Assembly (NCBI RefSeq): GCF_030653815.1
Contig: NZ_JAURYQ010000036.1
Span: 1-64,000, forward strand
Length of the DNA: 64,000 nt
Direction: 5' to 3'
DNA from: Rhodoferax sp.
Lineage (GTDB): Bacteria > Pseudomonadota > Gammaproteobacteria > Burkholderiales > Burkholderiaceae_C
Shown here: piece by piece, positions 1 through 8,499 of the stretch
Numbering within the stretch: position 1 is the first letter of the stretch
How the letters are laid out: the number at the start of each line of letters is the position of its first letter
Notes under the pieces: generated by a model
Databases searched by the model: none
Seen by the model: the letters and a program-made list of their open reading frames with translations, nothing else
Told to the model about the DNA's origin: nothing
Translations under genes and position numbers: made by a program

Positions 1-337
1 TGCGAGACGGCCTCACCACTTATTTGCGAGTGCCTCGGCCACGATGTCAGCCTTGAGTTGGGCCTCGACATACAGCTTCTTGAGTCGCCGGATCTCTTCT
101 TCAAGCTCTTTCATGCGGCTCATCATGGAGGTGTCCATGCCGCCATATTTGGCACGCCACTTGTAAAAGGTGGCGGTGCTGATCCCCAGTTCGCGTCACA
201 GCTCTGGCACGGGTAATCCAGCCTCAACACGCTTGAGCGCGTCCATGATCTGGCAGTCGTTAAATCTCGATTTCTTCATATAGAACTTCTTTCTAAGAAA
301 ATTCTACTTCTGGCGCCTTTGATTTATCGGGGGGATT
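1..337 (-). mobile_element. IS3-family element A, 5' part (continues past window start)
   Basis: This is the left part of an IS3-family insertion sequence read on the minus strand. It holds a short leader and an OrfA reading frame broken by a stop; OrfB, which should follow, lies beyond position 1. The outer boundary is estimated. Somewhere near 330-340 the sequence stops matching the OrfB reading frame of the neighbouring element B and changes to the AT-rich leader that precedes the OrfA start at 279. I see no clean terminal inverted repeat or target duplication. The arrangement suggests that A inserted into B or was joined to it by deletion. Confidence 0.6.
13..279 (-). pseudogene. IS3-family transposase OrfA with in-frame stop
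   Basis: The minus-strand frame from the ATG at 279 encodes an 88-residue IS3 OrfA: an N-terminal helix-turn-helix region containing the typical STATFYKWRAKYGGMD segment, then a leucine/glutamate-rich coiled coil (MKELEEEIRRLKKLY) used for dimerisation. Codon 28 is TGA (196-198) where family members normally have a cysteine codon after PEL, so the protein is cut after 27 residues. The frame otherwise runs to its normal stop at 13-15. A single substitution (TGC/TGT to TGA) explains the defect, so the element is probably inactive unless read through. OrfB is outside the window. Confidence 0.8.
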
Positions 338-420
338 ACCCGGACGGGGCAATCTGCAAAACTTCGCAGATTGGCTCGACCCCGTAGGTGTCGCGATGTT
401 TGTCCACGAAGCCTCTCAGG
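338..420 (-). pseudogene. IS3-family OrfB N-terminal remnant
   Basis: Just downstream of OrfA of element B, a minus-strand frame encodes FVDKHRDTYGVEPICEVLQI followed by APSG and a stop. This matches the conserved beginning of IS3 OrfB integrases (an HRDxYGVEPIC segment followed by IAPS). The frame then ends at the junction with element A, before any of the DDE catalytic domain. It is a remnant only. Confidence 0.7.
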
Positions 421-742
421 ACTTGAGTCGGCGGTCGAGCTCCGCCTGGGCAAAAAACGCACTGGCCAGCTTGAGGATTTCGTTGGCTCGGCGCAGTTCC
501 TTGTTCTCACGTTCCAGGGCTTTGATGCGGTCACGCTCTTCGCTGGTGACGCCTTCGCGCAGCCCGGTGTCGATCTCCTGCTTGCGTACCCATTCATGCA
601 GCGTCTGGGGAACGCAGCCAATCTTGGGTGCAATTGATTCAACGGCAGCCCACAGGGATGGGTATTCGCCACGATGCTCTTGCACCATGCGCACCGCGCG
701 TTCGCGAACTTCGGGGGAAAAACGATTTGATTTCTTGCTCAT
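416..742 (-). CDS. IS3-family transposase OrfA (element B)
   Basis: A 108-residue protein typical of the OrfA of IS3-group elements. Residues about 8-60 form the HTH_Tnp_1-type DNA-binding domain ([14 protein letters not shown], then [12 protein letters not shown]), and residues 70-100 form a leucine-zipper-like coiled coil ending in [18 protein letters not shown], which is strongly conserved at the OrfA C-terminus. OrfA alone binds the IS ends; transposition needs the OrfAB fusion made by -1 frameshifting. OrfB is truncated here, so this protein cannot support transposition by itself. Confidence 0.88.
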   Translation of the reverse strand: MSKKSNRFSPEVRERAVRMVQEHRGEYPSLWAAVESIAPKIGCVPQTLHEWVRKQEIDTGLREGVTSEERDRIKALERENKELRRANEILKLASAFFAQAELDRRLKS

Positions 743-809
743 GGCTCCATCTTCTCAAAGTTTGGAGCCTCCTCAATTCCCGGGGCGATTCAGTATTACG
801 TTAGCATGA

Positions 810-1997
810 CTATCCCATCAGCCCAGCCGCTGCGCGCAAAGTCTGGGCTTTGTCGGTGCTTTCCCAGCTGAATTCGGGTTCTTCACGGCCAAAGTGGCCG
901 TAGGCGGCGGTTTTTTCGTATATGGGGCGCAGCAGGTCAAGCATCTGAATGATGCCGCGCGGGCGCAAGTCAAAGTGGCGGTGCACCAGGGCGGCAATGT
1001 CTTCGTCCGGGATCACGCCGGTGCCTTCGGTGTAAACCGTCACATTCATGGGTTTGGCCACGCCAATGGCGTAGGCCACCTGAATCTGGCATTGGCGCGC
1101 CAGTCCCGCCGCCACAATGTTTTTGGCCACATAGCGCGCGGCATAGGCGGCCGAGCGGTCAACTTTCGTTGGGTCCTTGCCGCTGAAAGCGCCGCCGCCG
1201 TGAGGGCAGGCGCCACCGTAGGTGTCGACAATGATCTTGCGCCCTGTCAGGCCACAGTCGCCTTGCGGGCCGCCCACGACAAAACGGCCCGTGGGGTTGA
1301 TCAAGTATTTGGTATCAGGCGTCAACCATTCCTTGGGCAACACTGGCTTGATGATCTCTTCACGAATCGCTTCATAGAAGGCATCGGTCATCCGGTTGCC
1401 CAGGCTCATCTCGGGACTGTGCTGGCTGGACAGCACTACGGTGTCAATGCTGTGCGGCTTGCCGTCCACGTAGCGCATGGTGACCTGGCTCTTGGCATCC
1501 GGGCGCAAAAAGGGCAGGCGACCGTCCTTACGCAACTGCGCCTGGCGTTCGACCAGACGGTGGGCGTAATAGATGGGCGCGGGCATCAGTTCAGGCGTTT
1601 CGTTGCAGGCATAACCAAACATCAGGCCCTGATCGCCGGCACCGGTGTTCAGGTGGTCGTCGCTGGCGTGGTCAACACCCTGGGCGATGTCGTTGCTCTG
1701 TTTGTCGTAGGCTACCAGCACCGCGCAACCTTTGTAGTCAATACCGTAGTCGGAGTTGTCGTAGCCAATGCGTTTGAGTGTGTCACGAGCGACTTGAATG
1801 TAGTCCACGGTGGCGTTGGTGGTGATTTCGCCAGCCAACAAAACCAGGCCAGTGTTGCACAAGGTTTCTGCCGCCACCCGTGACTTGGGGTCTTGCTTAA
1901 AAATTGCATCAAGAATCGCGTCTGAAATCTGATCAGCCACCTTGTCGGGGTGACCTTCAGAGACGGATTCAGAAGTGAATAGGAAATCGTTCGCCAT
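810..1997 (-). CDS. metK: S-adenosylmethionine synthase
   Basis: Makes S-adenosylmethionine from methionine and ATP, releasing phosphate and pyrophosphate. It is a cytosolic homotetramer. The 395-residue length is normal for the family. The N-terminus [20 protein letters not shown] contains the ATP-binding histidine and the first signature; the glycine-rich phosphate loop [19 protein letters not shown] and the hexapeptide [12 protein letters not shown] are both present. The start at 1997 gives the standard [12 protein letters not shown] beginning. It is transcribed divergently from the acyltransferase at 2184, and its 3' end abuts an IS remnant. The product supplies SAM to methyltransferases such as the one at 20277. 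Confidence 0.98.
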   Translation of the reverse strand: MANDFLFTSESVSEGHPDKVADQISDAILDAIFKQDPKSRVAAETLCNTGLVLLAGEITTNATVDYIQVARDTLKRIGYDNSDYGIDYKGCAVLVAYDKQSNDIAQGVDHASDDHLNTGAGDQGLMFGYACNETPELMPAPIYYAHRLVERQAQLRKDGRLPFLRPDAKSQVTMRYVDGKPHSIDTVVLSSQHSPEMSLGNRMTDAFYEAIREEIIKPVLPKEWLTPDTKYLINPTGRFVVGGPQGDCGLTGRKIIVDTYGGACPHGGGAFSGKDPTKVDRSAAYAARYVAKNIVAAGLARQCQIQVAYAIGVAKPMNVTVYTEGTGVIPDEDIAALVHRHFDLRPRGIIQMLDLLRPIYEKTAAYGHFGREEPEFSWESTDKAQTLRAAAGLMG

Positions 1998-2183
1998 AAT
2001 GGAAAGCCCTAATAAAAGTTAACAAGCATTGCGCGTTGCTTTAGCTTTCGAGGCTTTCGGCGAACGCTTTAGCAGATCTGTCATTGATTTGACAAGGCAC
2101 AATGGCGTCCTCGATAGAGTGGCTCTTGTGTGTCGCCCTGCAAGTAGTTCCATAACTCAGCGACGTGGTATTTTATCGCACTC
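1998..2183. promoter_or_regulatory. Divergent intergenic region metK / acyltransferase
   Basis: This 186-base gap must contain the promoters of both metK (minus) and the acyltransferase operon (plus). The octamer GCTTTAGC occurs twice in direct orientation (2038-2045 and 2066-2073), with extra copies of the GCTTTCG motif between them. A TTGACA box lies at 2089-2094 in plus orientation but without a convincing -10. I cannot fold the metK leader into a known SAM-responsive riboswitch class by eye. Confidence 0.35.
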
Positions 2184-3014
2184 ATGATCATCCTTTTCAA
2201 ACTGTTGTCAGTCTGGCCTTTGTGGTTGTTGCATGGCTTGGGTGTTGTGCTGGGCTGGCTGGCGATTTTGACGTCCTCCACGTACCGCCAGCGCTTCGTC
2301 CGCCATGCTGGACTGGCCGGCTTGACACGTTACCAATTGTTGAAGGCGGTAGGGGAAAGCGGAAAGATGGTGCTTGAGCTTCCGCGTCTTTGGCTGGGAC
2401 CCCAAGTGACCGTGACGTGGGATGGCGCGGAGCATGTGGAAGGGGCACTTGCACAGGGCCGTGGTCTTGTATTCCTGACGCCACATCTGGGTTGTTTTGA
2501 GATCGCGGCGCAAGCCTACGCTCAGCGTTTTGGTCAGATGGGTAAGCCCGTGACAGTGTTATTTCGACCACCAAGGCAGAAGTGGTTCATGGCGCTGATG
2601 GTCGCTGCACGGCAGCGTCCCGGTTTACAAACCGCACCGACCAACCTGTCAGGTGTCAAGCAATTGATCAAGGCGCTGAAAAAAGGTGATACGGTGGGCC
2701 TGCTACCGGACCAGGTCCCACCACGGGGCATGGGAGTGATGGCCCCTTTTTTTGGCCGAGAGGCCTACACCATGACCTTGTCGGTGCGGCTGGTACAGCA
2801 AACGGGGGCCTCGGTTTTGCTGGCCTGGGGTGAGCGTTTGCCGTTCGGGCGCGGCTACCGGGTGCATGTGCGCCCGCTGGCTCAACCGCTACCAACCGCA
2901 TTGCCTGAGGCGGTGACTGTGATCAATCACGCCATGGAAACGCTTGTACTGCAATGCCCTCAGCAGTATTTGTGGGGCTATGCGCGCTACAAACAACCAC
3001 GCACCTCGGCATAA
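2184..3014 (+). CDS. LpxL/HtrB-family lysophospholipid acyltransferase (first copy)
   Basis: A 276-residue inner-membrane acyltransferase of the LpxL/LpxM (HtrB/MsbB) family, which transfers a secondary fatty acyl chain to Kdo-lipid A at the cytoplasmic face. The N-terminus is a membrane anchor (LLSVWPLWLLHGLGVVLGWL). The catalytic HX4(D/E) motif appears as HLGCFE near residue 101, followed by VLFRPPRQKW and the LLPDQVPPRG segment typical of the family. The next gene, 21 bases downstream, is a second member, so the two probably act in sequence. Which acyl chain each adds cannot be told from sequence. The ATG at 2184 follows the divergent gap directly. Confidence 0.88.
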   Translation: MIILFKLLSVWPLWLLHGLGVVLGWLAILTSSTYRQRFVRHAGLAGLTRYQLLKAVGESGKMVLELPRLWLGPQVTVTWDGAEHVEGALAQGRGLVFLTPHLGCFEIAAQAYAQRFGQMGKPVTVLFRPPRQKWFMALMVAARQRPGLQTAPTNLSGVKQLIKALKKGDTVGLLPDQVPPRGMGVMAPFFGREAYTMTLSVRLVQQTGASVLLAWGERLPFGRGYRVHVRPLAQPLPTALPEAVTVINHAMETLVLQCPQQYLWGYARYKQPRTSA

Positions 3015-3035
3015 GGTCAGCAAGAAAATTCAAAA

Positions 3036-3905
3036 ATGGGAACCCGATTTGCTTTGTATCTGATGCGTGTTCTGGCGCCTTTGCCGCTGAATTGGATCCG
3101 AGCCTTGGGTTGGCTGCTGGGCTGGTTGCTGTACACAGTCGTGGCGCCGCGCAGGCATGTAGTGCACACCAATTTGCGCTTGTGCTTTCCCCACCTGACG
3201 CACGCCGAATTGCGCCGATTGGCGCACCGGGTGTTTGTGTGTTTTGCCCAGGCTTGGCTGGATCGCGGCTGGCTGTGGCATGGCGCGCCCGACCTGGTGC
3301 GCGCTCGTTTGACCCTGTCCGGTGCCATCGAGGAACTCCAGGGACGCGATCCAGTGGTGATTTTTGCCCCCCATTTTGTCGGTCTCGATGCAGGCTGGAC
3401 CGCACTCACACAACAACTACCGCGCCACTTCACCACCATTTACACCGACCAGGCCAACAAAATAGCAGATGCATGGATTCTGCAGGGGCGCCAGCGCTAT
3501 GGTTCGGGGCGTTTGTTTGGACGGGCCGATGGCGTGAAAGCCATTGTGGCCAGCTTGCGCAAGGGCGATCCACTCTATTTATTGCCTGACATGAACTTTG
3601 GTCCACATGAGTCGTTGTTTGTACCGTTTTATGGCGTGCCAGCCGCCACAGTGCCCAGCTTGTCACGTTTTGCCCGGCTTGGGCGCGCCAAAGTGGTGCC
3701 GGTAGTCACCCGCATGACGCCCCGGGGCTATGTGGTTCAGGTGTTGCCGGCATGGCCGGATTTCCCCACCGATGACCTGCCGGCTGACACCGCGCTGATG
3801 AACGCACGCCTGCAAAGCTACGTTGATGCCATGCCAGAGCAGTACTACTGGGTGCACAAGCGCTTCAAGGACCAACCCCTGGGCGAATCAGCGGTTTACC
3901 GCTAG
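3036..3905 (+). CDS. LpxL/HtrB-family lipid A acyltransferase (second copy)
   Basis: A 289-residue member of the same acyltransferase family as its upstream neighbour, but only distantly similar to it. It has an N-terminal hydrophobic anchor (residues about 15-40) and the HX4D catalytic motif HFVGLD. The segment YTDQANKIADAWILQGRQRYG and the LLPDMNFGPHESLFVPFYG block are characteristic of LpxL-type enzymes. It probably completes the secondary acylation of lipid A together with the first copy. Its stop overlaps the end of convergent engB by four bases. Confidence 0.9.
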   Translation: MGTRFALYLMRVLAPLPLNWIRALGWLLGWLLYTVVAPRRHVVHTNLRLCFPHLTHAELRRLAHRVFVCFAQAWLDRGWLWHGAPDLVRARLTLSGAIEELQGRDPVVIFAPHFVGLDAGWTALTQQLPRHFTTIYTDQANKIADAWILQGRQRYGSGRLFGRADGVKAIVASLRKGDPLYLLPDMNFGPHESLFVPFYGVPAATVPSLSRFARLGRAKVVPVVTRMTPRGYVVQVLPAWPDFPTDDLPADTALMNARLQSYVDAMPEQYYWVHKRFKDQPLGESAVYR

Positions 3906-4645
3906 TCAGCGACCCTGGGCTCGGGTGTTATGGTGGCGCGGTCAGAGGCAGTCGCCTGCACTGGGTGGGCCCATTGCCACAGCAGCGTGGCGACCTCCTC
4001 AATACCCTGGCGCTTGGTGGCTGAAAACAGACGTACTTCACCGCCGCCGGCCTGCAGTTTCATGATGGACAAAGCCTTGGTTTGTTCGGCCCGGGTCAGT
4101 TTATCGGCCTTCGTCAGGATCACCAAAAACTTCAACCCCTCCTCCACCCTGGGGCGGACCACGTCAAGCAATACTTCATCAAGCTCGGTCAGGCCGTGTC
4201 GTGGGTCACACATTAGCACGATCGCCTTAAGGTTTTCGCGCGTCACCAAATAATTGGCCATAACCTGTTGCCAGCGAATTTTGTCCTGCTTGGGCACAGC
4301 GGCGTAACCGTAGCCTGGCAAGTCAGCCAGAACTGCATCGGTCACGCCTTGTTTCCCCAGTGCGAACAGGTTGATATGCTGGGTTCGTCCGGGTTTTTTG
4401 GAAGCGAAGGCCAGCTGTTTTTGTTGTGTCAGGGTATTGATACAGGTGGATTTACCCGCATTGGAACGTCCTACAAAGGCAATTTCTGGTACGTCCAGAG
4501 GCGGCAAAAAATGCAATTGTGGCGCAGTGGTGAGGAATTTGGCGGTGTGTAGCCAGCCCAATGCCACCACGGGCGTCACGGTGGAAGGGGCTTGCTCGCC
4601 GGGCAATGTTGGCTGGGATGGACTTGGGCTGGGTTGATTTGTCAT
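3902..4645 (-). CDS. engB: Ribosome biogenesis GTPase YsxC/EngB
   Basis: A GTPase of the TrmE-Era-EngA-YihA-Septin class, needed for late assembly of the large ribosomal subunit. G1 is GRSNAGKS, the switch II/G3 region is DLPGYGYA and G4 is TKAD. The G3 region follows the KPGRTQHINLFAL strand, as is usual in EngB. At 247 residues it is slightly long because of a Pro/Ser-rich N-terminal tail (residues 1-22) and a C-terminal extension after the WAHPV segment; a later start is possible. It is divergent from the cytochrome gene at 4720. Confidence 0.95.
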   Translation of the reverse strand: MTNQPSPSPSQPTLPGEQAPSTVTPVVALGWLHTAKFLTTAPQLHFLPPLDVPEIAFVGRSNAGKSTCINTLTQQKQLAFASKKPGRTQHINLFALGKQGVTDAVLADLPGYGYAAVPKQDKIRWQQVMANYLVTRENLKAIVLMCDPRHGLTELDEVLLDVVRPRVEEGLKFLVILTKADKLTRAEQTKALSIMKLQAGGGEVRLFSATKRQGIEEVATLLWQWAHPVQATASDRATITPEPRVAD

Positions 4646-4719
4646 GGGATGAGCGCTGTTAAGTTAGGCCATTGTAGAATTACAGGGTTTACCCACACCA
4701 CCAACTGACCTGTCCACTT

Positions 4720-5346
4720 ATGAAGCTGATCGCCACATTCACCCTCGCTGCCGCGTTGGTCACCGCTGTTTTTTCAAGTGTTGCAGCAGACGCAGTTGTC
4801 GCTGCCAAGCCGGATTTAGCCAAAGGCGAGGCCAGCTTTGCAGGAGTCTGCGCAGCATGCCATGCGCCGGATGGCAATTCCCTGATTCCGGTGAACCCCA
4901 AATTGGCGCAGCAACACCCTGAATATCTCGTCAAACAGTTGACTGAGTTCAAGGCGGGCAAGCGCGAAAACGCTGTGATGACCGGAATGTCCGCTGCGTT
5001 GAGCGATGAGGATATGAAAAACATCTCTTACTGGCTGGCCACCAAAAAGGCCACGCCGGGCGCAGCCAAAGAAAAAGAACTGGTGTTGCTGGGTGAAAAA
5101 ATCTATCGTGGTGGCATTGCCGACCGCCAGATCCCGGCCTGTGCGGGGTGCCACAGCCCCAACGGTGCCGGCATTCCAGCCCAATACCCACGCTTGAGTG
5201 GACAACACGCTGAATACTCTGTGGCTCAGTTGACCGCATTCCGCGACGGTGTGCGAAAAAACAGCCTTCAGATGAACCAGGTGGCAGCCAAACTCAATGA
5301 CCGTGAAATTAAAGCGGTTGCTGACTATATTGCCGGCTTGCGCTGA
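4720..5346 (+). CDS. Periplasmic dihaem cytochrome c4
   Basis: A 208-residue cytochrome c4-type electron carrier. Residues 1-24 form a Sec signal peptide ending AADA. Two haem-binding CxxCH motifs occur, at C44-H48 (CAACH) and C141-H145 (CAGCH), one per domain. The repeated pattern PxL..QH.EYLVKQLT.F and later methionine residues (MTGMSAAL, SLQMNQ) supply the expected sixth ligands. Cytochromes c4 pass electrons to terminal oxidases or other periplasmic acceptors. The gene is monocistronic: divergent from engB and followed by a hairpin and a terminator. Confidence 0.93.
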   Translation: MKLIATFTLAAALVTAVFSSVAADAVVAAKPDLAKGEASFAGVCAACHAPDGNSLIPVNPKLAQQHPEYLVKQLTEFKAGKRENAVMTGMSAALSDEDMKNISYWLATKKATPGAAKEKELVLLGEKIYRGGIADRQIPACAGCHSPNGAGIPAQYPRLSGQHAEYSVAQLTAFRDGVRKNSLQMNQVAAKLNDREIKAVADYIAGLR

Positions 5347-5364
5347 CTCTCAATAAGTTTTAAC

Positions 5365-5397
5365 GGCTGCCTGGTGACGCATGTCACCTTTGCAGCC
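5365..5397 (+). other. Two-tier stem-loop downstream of the cytochrome gene
   Basis: GGCTGC (5365-5370) pairs with GCAGCC (5392-5397), and inside it GGTGAC (5373-5378) pairs with GTCACC (5383-5388) around a GCAT loop. No T-tract follows, so it is not a classical terminator alone. It lies 18 bases after the cytochrome c4 stop and immediately before the terminator at 5401. It may protect the 3' end of the mRNA or act as part of a double terminator. Confidence 0.6.
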
Positions 5398-5400
5398 CCG

Positions 5401-5434
5401 AAGGCAGGTCGTGTTAACCACCCTGCCTTTTTTG
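5401..5434 (+). terminator. Rho-independent terminator after cytochrome c4
   Basis: AAGGCAGG (5401-5408) pairs with CCTGCCTT (5422-5429) across a 13-base loop and runs into TTTTTG on the plus strand. This is a standard intrinsic terminator separating the cytochrome gene from msrP. Confidence 0.8.
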
Positions 5435-5526
5435 TTGCCTGTCTCCTTCGGAGTGTTATTTTTTTGTCTGGCACAGGATTTTGTAAGAAAGCCTAACATC
5501 TCGCGACTTAAAGGTACAAAGGAACC

Positions 5527-6528
5527 ATGATGCTGATAAAAATTAACGACCAAGGCTTTACTCATCCGGTTTCAAGTGAAATAACACCTGAGGCTGTCTA
5601 CCAAACAAGACGTCAGATGATTCGTCTGATGGCCAGTGGTGTGGCGGGTGCCGCGCTGGCTTCCTGGGCTTCGCGGGAGGCGCTGGCGCAAAGCTGGATA
5701 CCGCCGGGAAAAAACGCAGCCCTGGCGCGCAGCCGCTCGAATATTGCCGGGGCACTGATCATGGAGAAAGTGACCGAGTACAAAGACGCCAGCACGTACA
5801 ACAATTTTTATGAGTTTGGCACCGACAAAGCTGATCCGGCCAAACAGGCACACACCCTCAAGACCAGCCCCTGGTCGGTAGAGATCGAGGGGCTGGTCAA
5901 AAAGCCAGGCCGCTATGCACTGGAGGACTTGATCAAACTCAGCGCCCAAGAAGAGCGTATTTACCGCCTTCGCTGCGTCGAGGGTTGGTCTATGGTGATT
6001 CCGTGGGTGGGTTATTCGCTGTCTGAATTGATTAAAAAAGTAGAGCCGCTGGGAGGGGCCAAGTATGTTGAGTTTGTCACTCTGGCCGACCCTAAAACCA
6101 TGCCTGGCGTGGGCTCCCGGGTGCTGGATTGGCCCTACGTGGAAGGCTTGCGCATGGACGAGGCCATGCATCCGCTGACCCTGCTGGCGTTTGGCATGTA
6201 TGGTGAGGTGTTGCCGAAACAAAACGGTGCCCCGCTTCGCCTGGTGGTGCCTTGGAAATACGGCTTCAAAAGCGGCAAGAGTCTGGTCAAAATCCGTTTT
6301 ACCGACAAGCAACCTGCCACGGCTTGGAACAAGGCGGCCGCCAGCGAATACGGTTTTTATTCCAACGTGAATCCGGAGGTGGACCATCCACGCTGGAGCC
6401 AAGCCGCCGAGCGACGGATCGGCGAAGACGGCTTGTTTGCCAAGAAGCGCAAGACCTTGATGTTCAATGGCTACGAGGCTCAAGTGGGACAGCTCTATGC
6501 CGGCATGGACCTGAAAAAGTACTTTTAA
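5527..6528 (+). CDS. msrP: Periplasmic methionine sulfoxide reductase, catalytic subunit MsrP
   Basis: A molybdopterin enzyme of the YedY/MsrP family that repairs methionine sulfoxide in periplasmic proteins. The 333-residue protein has a twin-arginine signal (RR at 28-29, then [24 protein letters not shown]), implying export folded with its Mo cofactor. Cys150 in [11 protein letters not shown] is the expected molybdenum ligand. The [18 protein letters not shown] block is diagnostic of the family. The msrQ start overlaps the stop codon (TAATG), so the two are translationally coupled. An alternative start is the second ATG at 5530. Confidence 0.95.
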   Translation: MMLIKINDQGFTHPVSSEITPEAVYQTRRQMIRLMASGVAGAALASWASREALAQSWIPPGKNAALARSRSNIAGALIMEKVTEYKDASTYNNFYEFGTDKADPAKQAHTLKTSPWSVEIEGLVKKPGRYALEDLIKLSAQEERIYRLRCVEGWSMVIPWVGYSLSELIKKVEPLGGAKYVEFVTLADPKTMPGVGSRVLDWPYVEGLRMDEAMHPLTLLAFGMYGEVLPKQNGAPLRLVVPWKYGFKSGKSLVKIRFTDKQPATAWNKAAASEYGFYSNVNPEVDHPRWSQAAERRIGEDGLFAKKRKTLMFNGYEAQVGQLYAGMDLKKYF

Positions 6529-7160
6529 TGTCTCTTGGCGAGGTCGCCGCCCGCGCTTTTAGCGCATGTTGTCGGCACCGGTTTGCCAAGCCGGTGGTGT
6601 TTGTCCTGGCCTTGCTGCCTTTTGTGTATTTGCTGTGGGCTGCAGTGGCTGATCAGTTGGGCGCCAACCCGGCAGAGGCGTTGGTTCGGGCGACGGGTGA
6701 CTGGACCTTGCGTATGCTGTGCGTGGTGTTGGCGGTGACGCCGCTGCGGGTGCTCACGGGCAACGCGGCGTTGGCCAGGTTTCGCCGCATGTTGGGCTTG
6801 TTTGTGTATTTTTATGCCCTGTTGCACTTGCTGAGCTACAGCGGTTTTGACATGGCATTTGATCTGGCCGACATCGCCCGGGACATTGTCAAACGGCCGT
6901 TCATCCTGGTGGGTTTTGTCGCTTTTGTGATGTTGACCAGCCTCGCGTTCACGTCGTTCAATCGGGCCATCAAAGTGCTGGGCGGGCGCAACTGGCAGCG
7001 CTTGCACCGCGCCGTGTATGGAGTCGCTGGCCTGGCGATCTTGCACTTCTTCTGGATGCGCGCGGGCAAAAACGACTTTGCGGAGGTCTTTGTTTATGCT
7101 GGTGTGTTGACGGCTCTGCTGGGCTGGCGGCTGTCGCGGTTTTTGAATCAAAAGAGCTGA
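6528..7160 (+). CDS. msrQ: MsrQ haem-binding membrane subunit
   Basis: A b-type haem membrane protein of the ferric reductase-like (YedZ) family that passes quinol-derived electrons to MsrP. The 210-residue product starts at the ATG overlapping the msrP stop; a longer open frame upstream lies inside msrP and is not used. There are about six hydrophobic segments. Haem-ligand histidines are expected in FVYFYALLHLLSYSGFD, in RNWQRLHRAVYGVAGLAILH and in the HFFWM segment. It forms an operon with msrP and converges on lysA. Confidence 0.93.
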   Translation: MSLGEVAARAFSACCRHRFAKPVVFVLALLPFVYLLWAAVADQLGANPAEALVRATGDWTLRMLCVVLAVTPLRVLTGNAALARFRRMLGLFVYFYALLHLLSYSGFDMAFDLADIARDIVKRPFILVGFVAFVMLTSLAFTSFNRAIKVLGGRNWQRLHRAVYGVAGLAILHFFWMRAGKNDFAEVFVYAGVLTALLGWRLSRFLNQKS

Positions 7161-7216
7161 GGCCTGCCAAGTCCATCGAGGATCGCGCCGAGTTTCATCC
7201 GGGCTACGGCCATCGC

Positions 7217-8494
7217 TCAGGTAATCAAACGTTCCTGCCGCATTTGATCAGCATAGCCTTCCCGCGCACGAATCAGGTGTGCCTGACTACCATCCACCAG
7301 CACCTCGGCAGCGCGGTTGCGCGTGTTGTAGTTGCTGGCCATGCTCATGCAGTAGGCGCCAGCAGACATCACGGCGAGAAGGTCGCCTTGCGCCACGCTT
7401 AAATCCCGGTCGTGGCCAATCCAGTCGCCGCTTTCGCAGATCGGGCCAACCACTTCCCAGGTCTCTGGGGTGGTGTCGCGCGGCTTGAGCGGTACGATCT
7501 GGTGGTAGGCTTGGTACATGGCTGGTCGCGGCAGGTCATTCATGGCGGCATCGACAATGCAAAAATTCTTTTGCGCGCCTGGCTTGAGGTACAGCACTTC
7601 GGTCACACACACGCCCGCATTGCCCACCAGGGAGCGGCCCGGTTCGATCATCAGAGGCCGGTCGCCGAAACCACGGGCATCAAGTTTTGCCAATAACTTG
7701 CGCCACAACACAGCCGCTTCAGGCGGGGTTTCTCCCTGGTATTCGATGCCCAGACCACCCCCCATGTCGATGTGGTGAATGGGTACACCTGCGGCCTCAA
7801 TGGCTTCCACCAGGTCCAGCATGCGGTCCATGGCATCCAGATAGGGTGACTCCTGCGTGATTTGCGAGCCAATGTGACAGTCAATGCCTTGGACCTTCAA
7901 GCCAGGCAAAGCGGCGGCGCGCTGGTAAGTCTGCACCACGTGCTCATGAGCGATGCCGAACTTGTTGCCTTTCAGGCCCGTGGAAATATAAGGGTGTGTC
8001 TGCGGATCGACATTGGGGTTGACGCGAATACTCACCGGGGCTTGCAGGCCCAGGTTCAACGCCACCTCATTGAGCACCTCCAATTCAGCTTCGCTCTCCA
8101 CATTGAAGCAGCCTACGCCGGCTTCAAGGGCCGCGCGCATCTCGGCCCGGGTTTTGCCCACACCAGAAAAAATGATACGACTGGCCAGTCCACCTGCGAC
8201 CAGCACACGTTGCATTTCACCCAGTGACACCACATCAAAGCCACACCCTGCATGGGCAAACAATTGAATGATTGCCAGGGTCGAGTTGGCCTTCATGGCG
8301 TAGCAAATTTGCACCTGCCGCCCCGAAAAGCCTTGCTGGTAGGCCGCAAGTGCCGCCAGCATCGAGGCCTTGGAGTAAGCAAACAAGGGGGTGCCATACT
8401 GCTGCGCCAAGGCGCTCAACGGGATCATCTCAACAAAAAGTTCGTCGCCAGCATAGGCAATGTGGGGGTGGCCCGGTAAACGGTCAGGATGCAT
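7217..8494 (-). CDS. lysA: Diaminopimelate decarboxylase
   Basis: The last step of lysine synthesis: decarboxylates meso-diaminopimelate with pyridoxal phosphate in the cytosol. At 425 residues it is of normal length. The PLP-binding lysine is K68 in ICYAMKANS. The HIGSQI, GGGLGIEY and EPGRSLVGNAGV segments bind phosphate and substrate, and the second active-site cysteine is in GPICESGDWIG. It is a fold type III barrel plus a C-terminal beta domain. The gene follows lptM on the same strand with a 5-base gap, so they are probably one transcript. Confidence 0.97.
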   Translation of the reverse strand: MHPDRLPGHPHIAYAGDELFVEMIPLSALAQQYGTPLFAYSKASMLAALAAYQQGFSGRQVQICYAMKANSTLAIIQLFAHAGCGFDVVSLGEMQRVLVAGGLASRIIFSGVGKTRAEMRAALEAGVGCFNVESEAELEVLNEVALNLGLQAPVSIRVNPNVDPQTHPYISTGLKGNKFGIAHEHVVQTYQRAAALPGLKVQGIDCHIGSQITQESPYLDAMDRMLDLVEAIEAAGVPIHHIDMGGGLGIEYQGETPPEAAVLWRKLLAKLDARGFGDRPLMIEPGRSLVGNAGVCVTEVLYLKPGAQKNFCIVDAAMNDLPRPAMYQAYHQIVPLKPRDTTPETWEVVGPICESGDWIGHDRDLSVAQGDLLAVMSAGAYCMSMASNYNTRNRAAEVLVDGSQAHLIRAREGYADQMRQERLIT

Positions 8495-8499
8495 GGAGG

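Larger units (their letters stand above)
338..792 (-). mobile_element. IS3-family element B, truncated
   Basis: The left end of this element on the minus strand is at about 792, where the sequence begins TGAATCGCCCCGGG, a typical IS3-type terminal sequence, 50 bases upstream of OrfA. The element contains an intact OrfA (416-742) but only the first two dozen codons of OrfB before it is interrupted near 338 by element A. The other end is therefore missing from this window. It sits 18 bases past the stop codon of metK, so the insertion spared that gene. Confidence 0.7.

Noticed and set aside
894-1883. 329-codon plus-strand frame inside metK
   Set aside because: Antisense to a fully conserved metK; composition is typical of shadow frames.
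2081-2281. 66-codon minus-strand frame overlapping the metK leader and the first acyltransferase
   Set aside because: It overlaps a real gene start on the other strand and lacks any conserved pattern.
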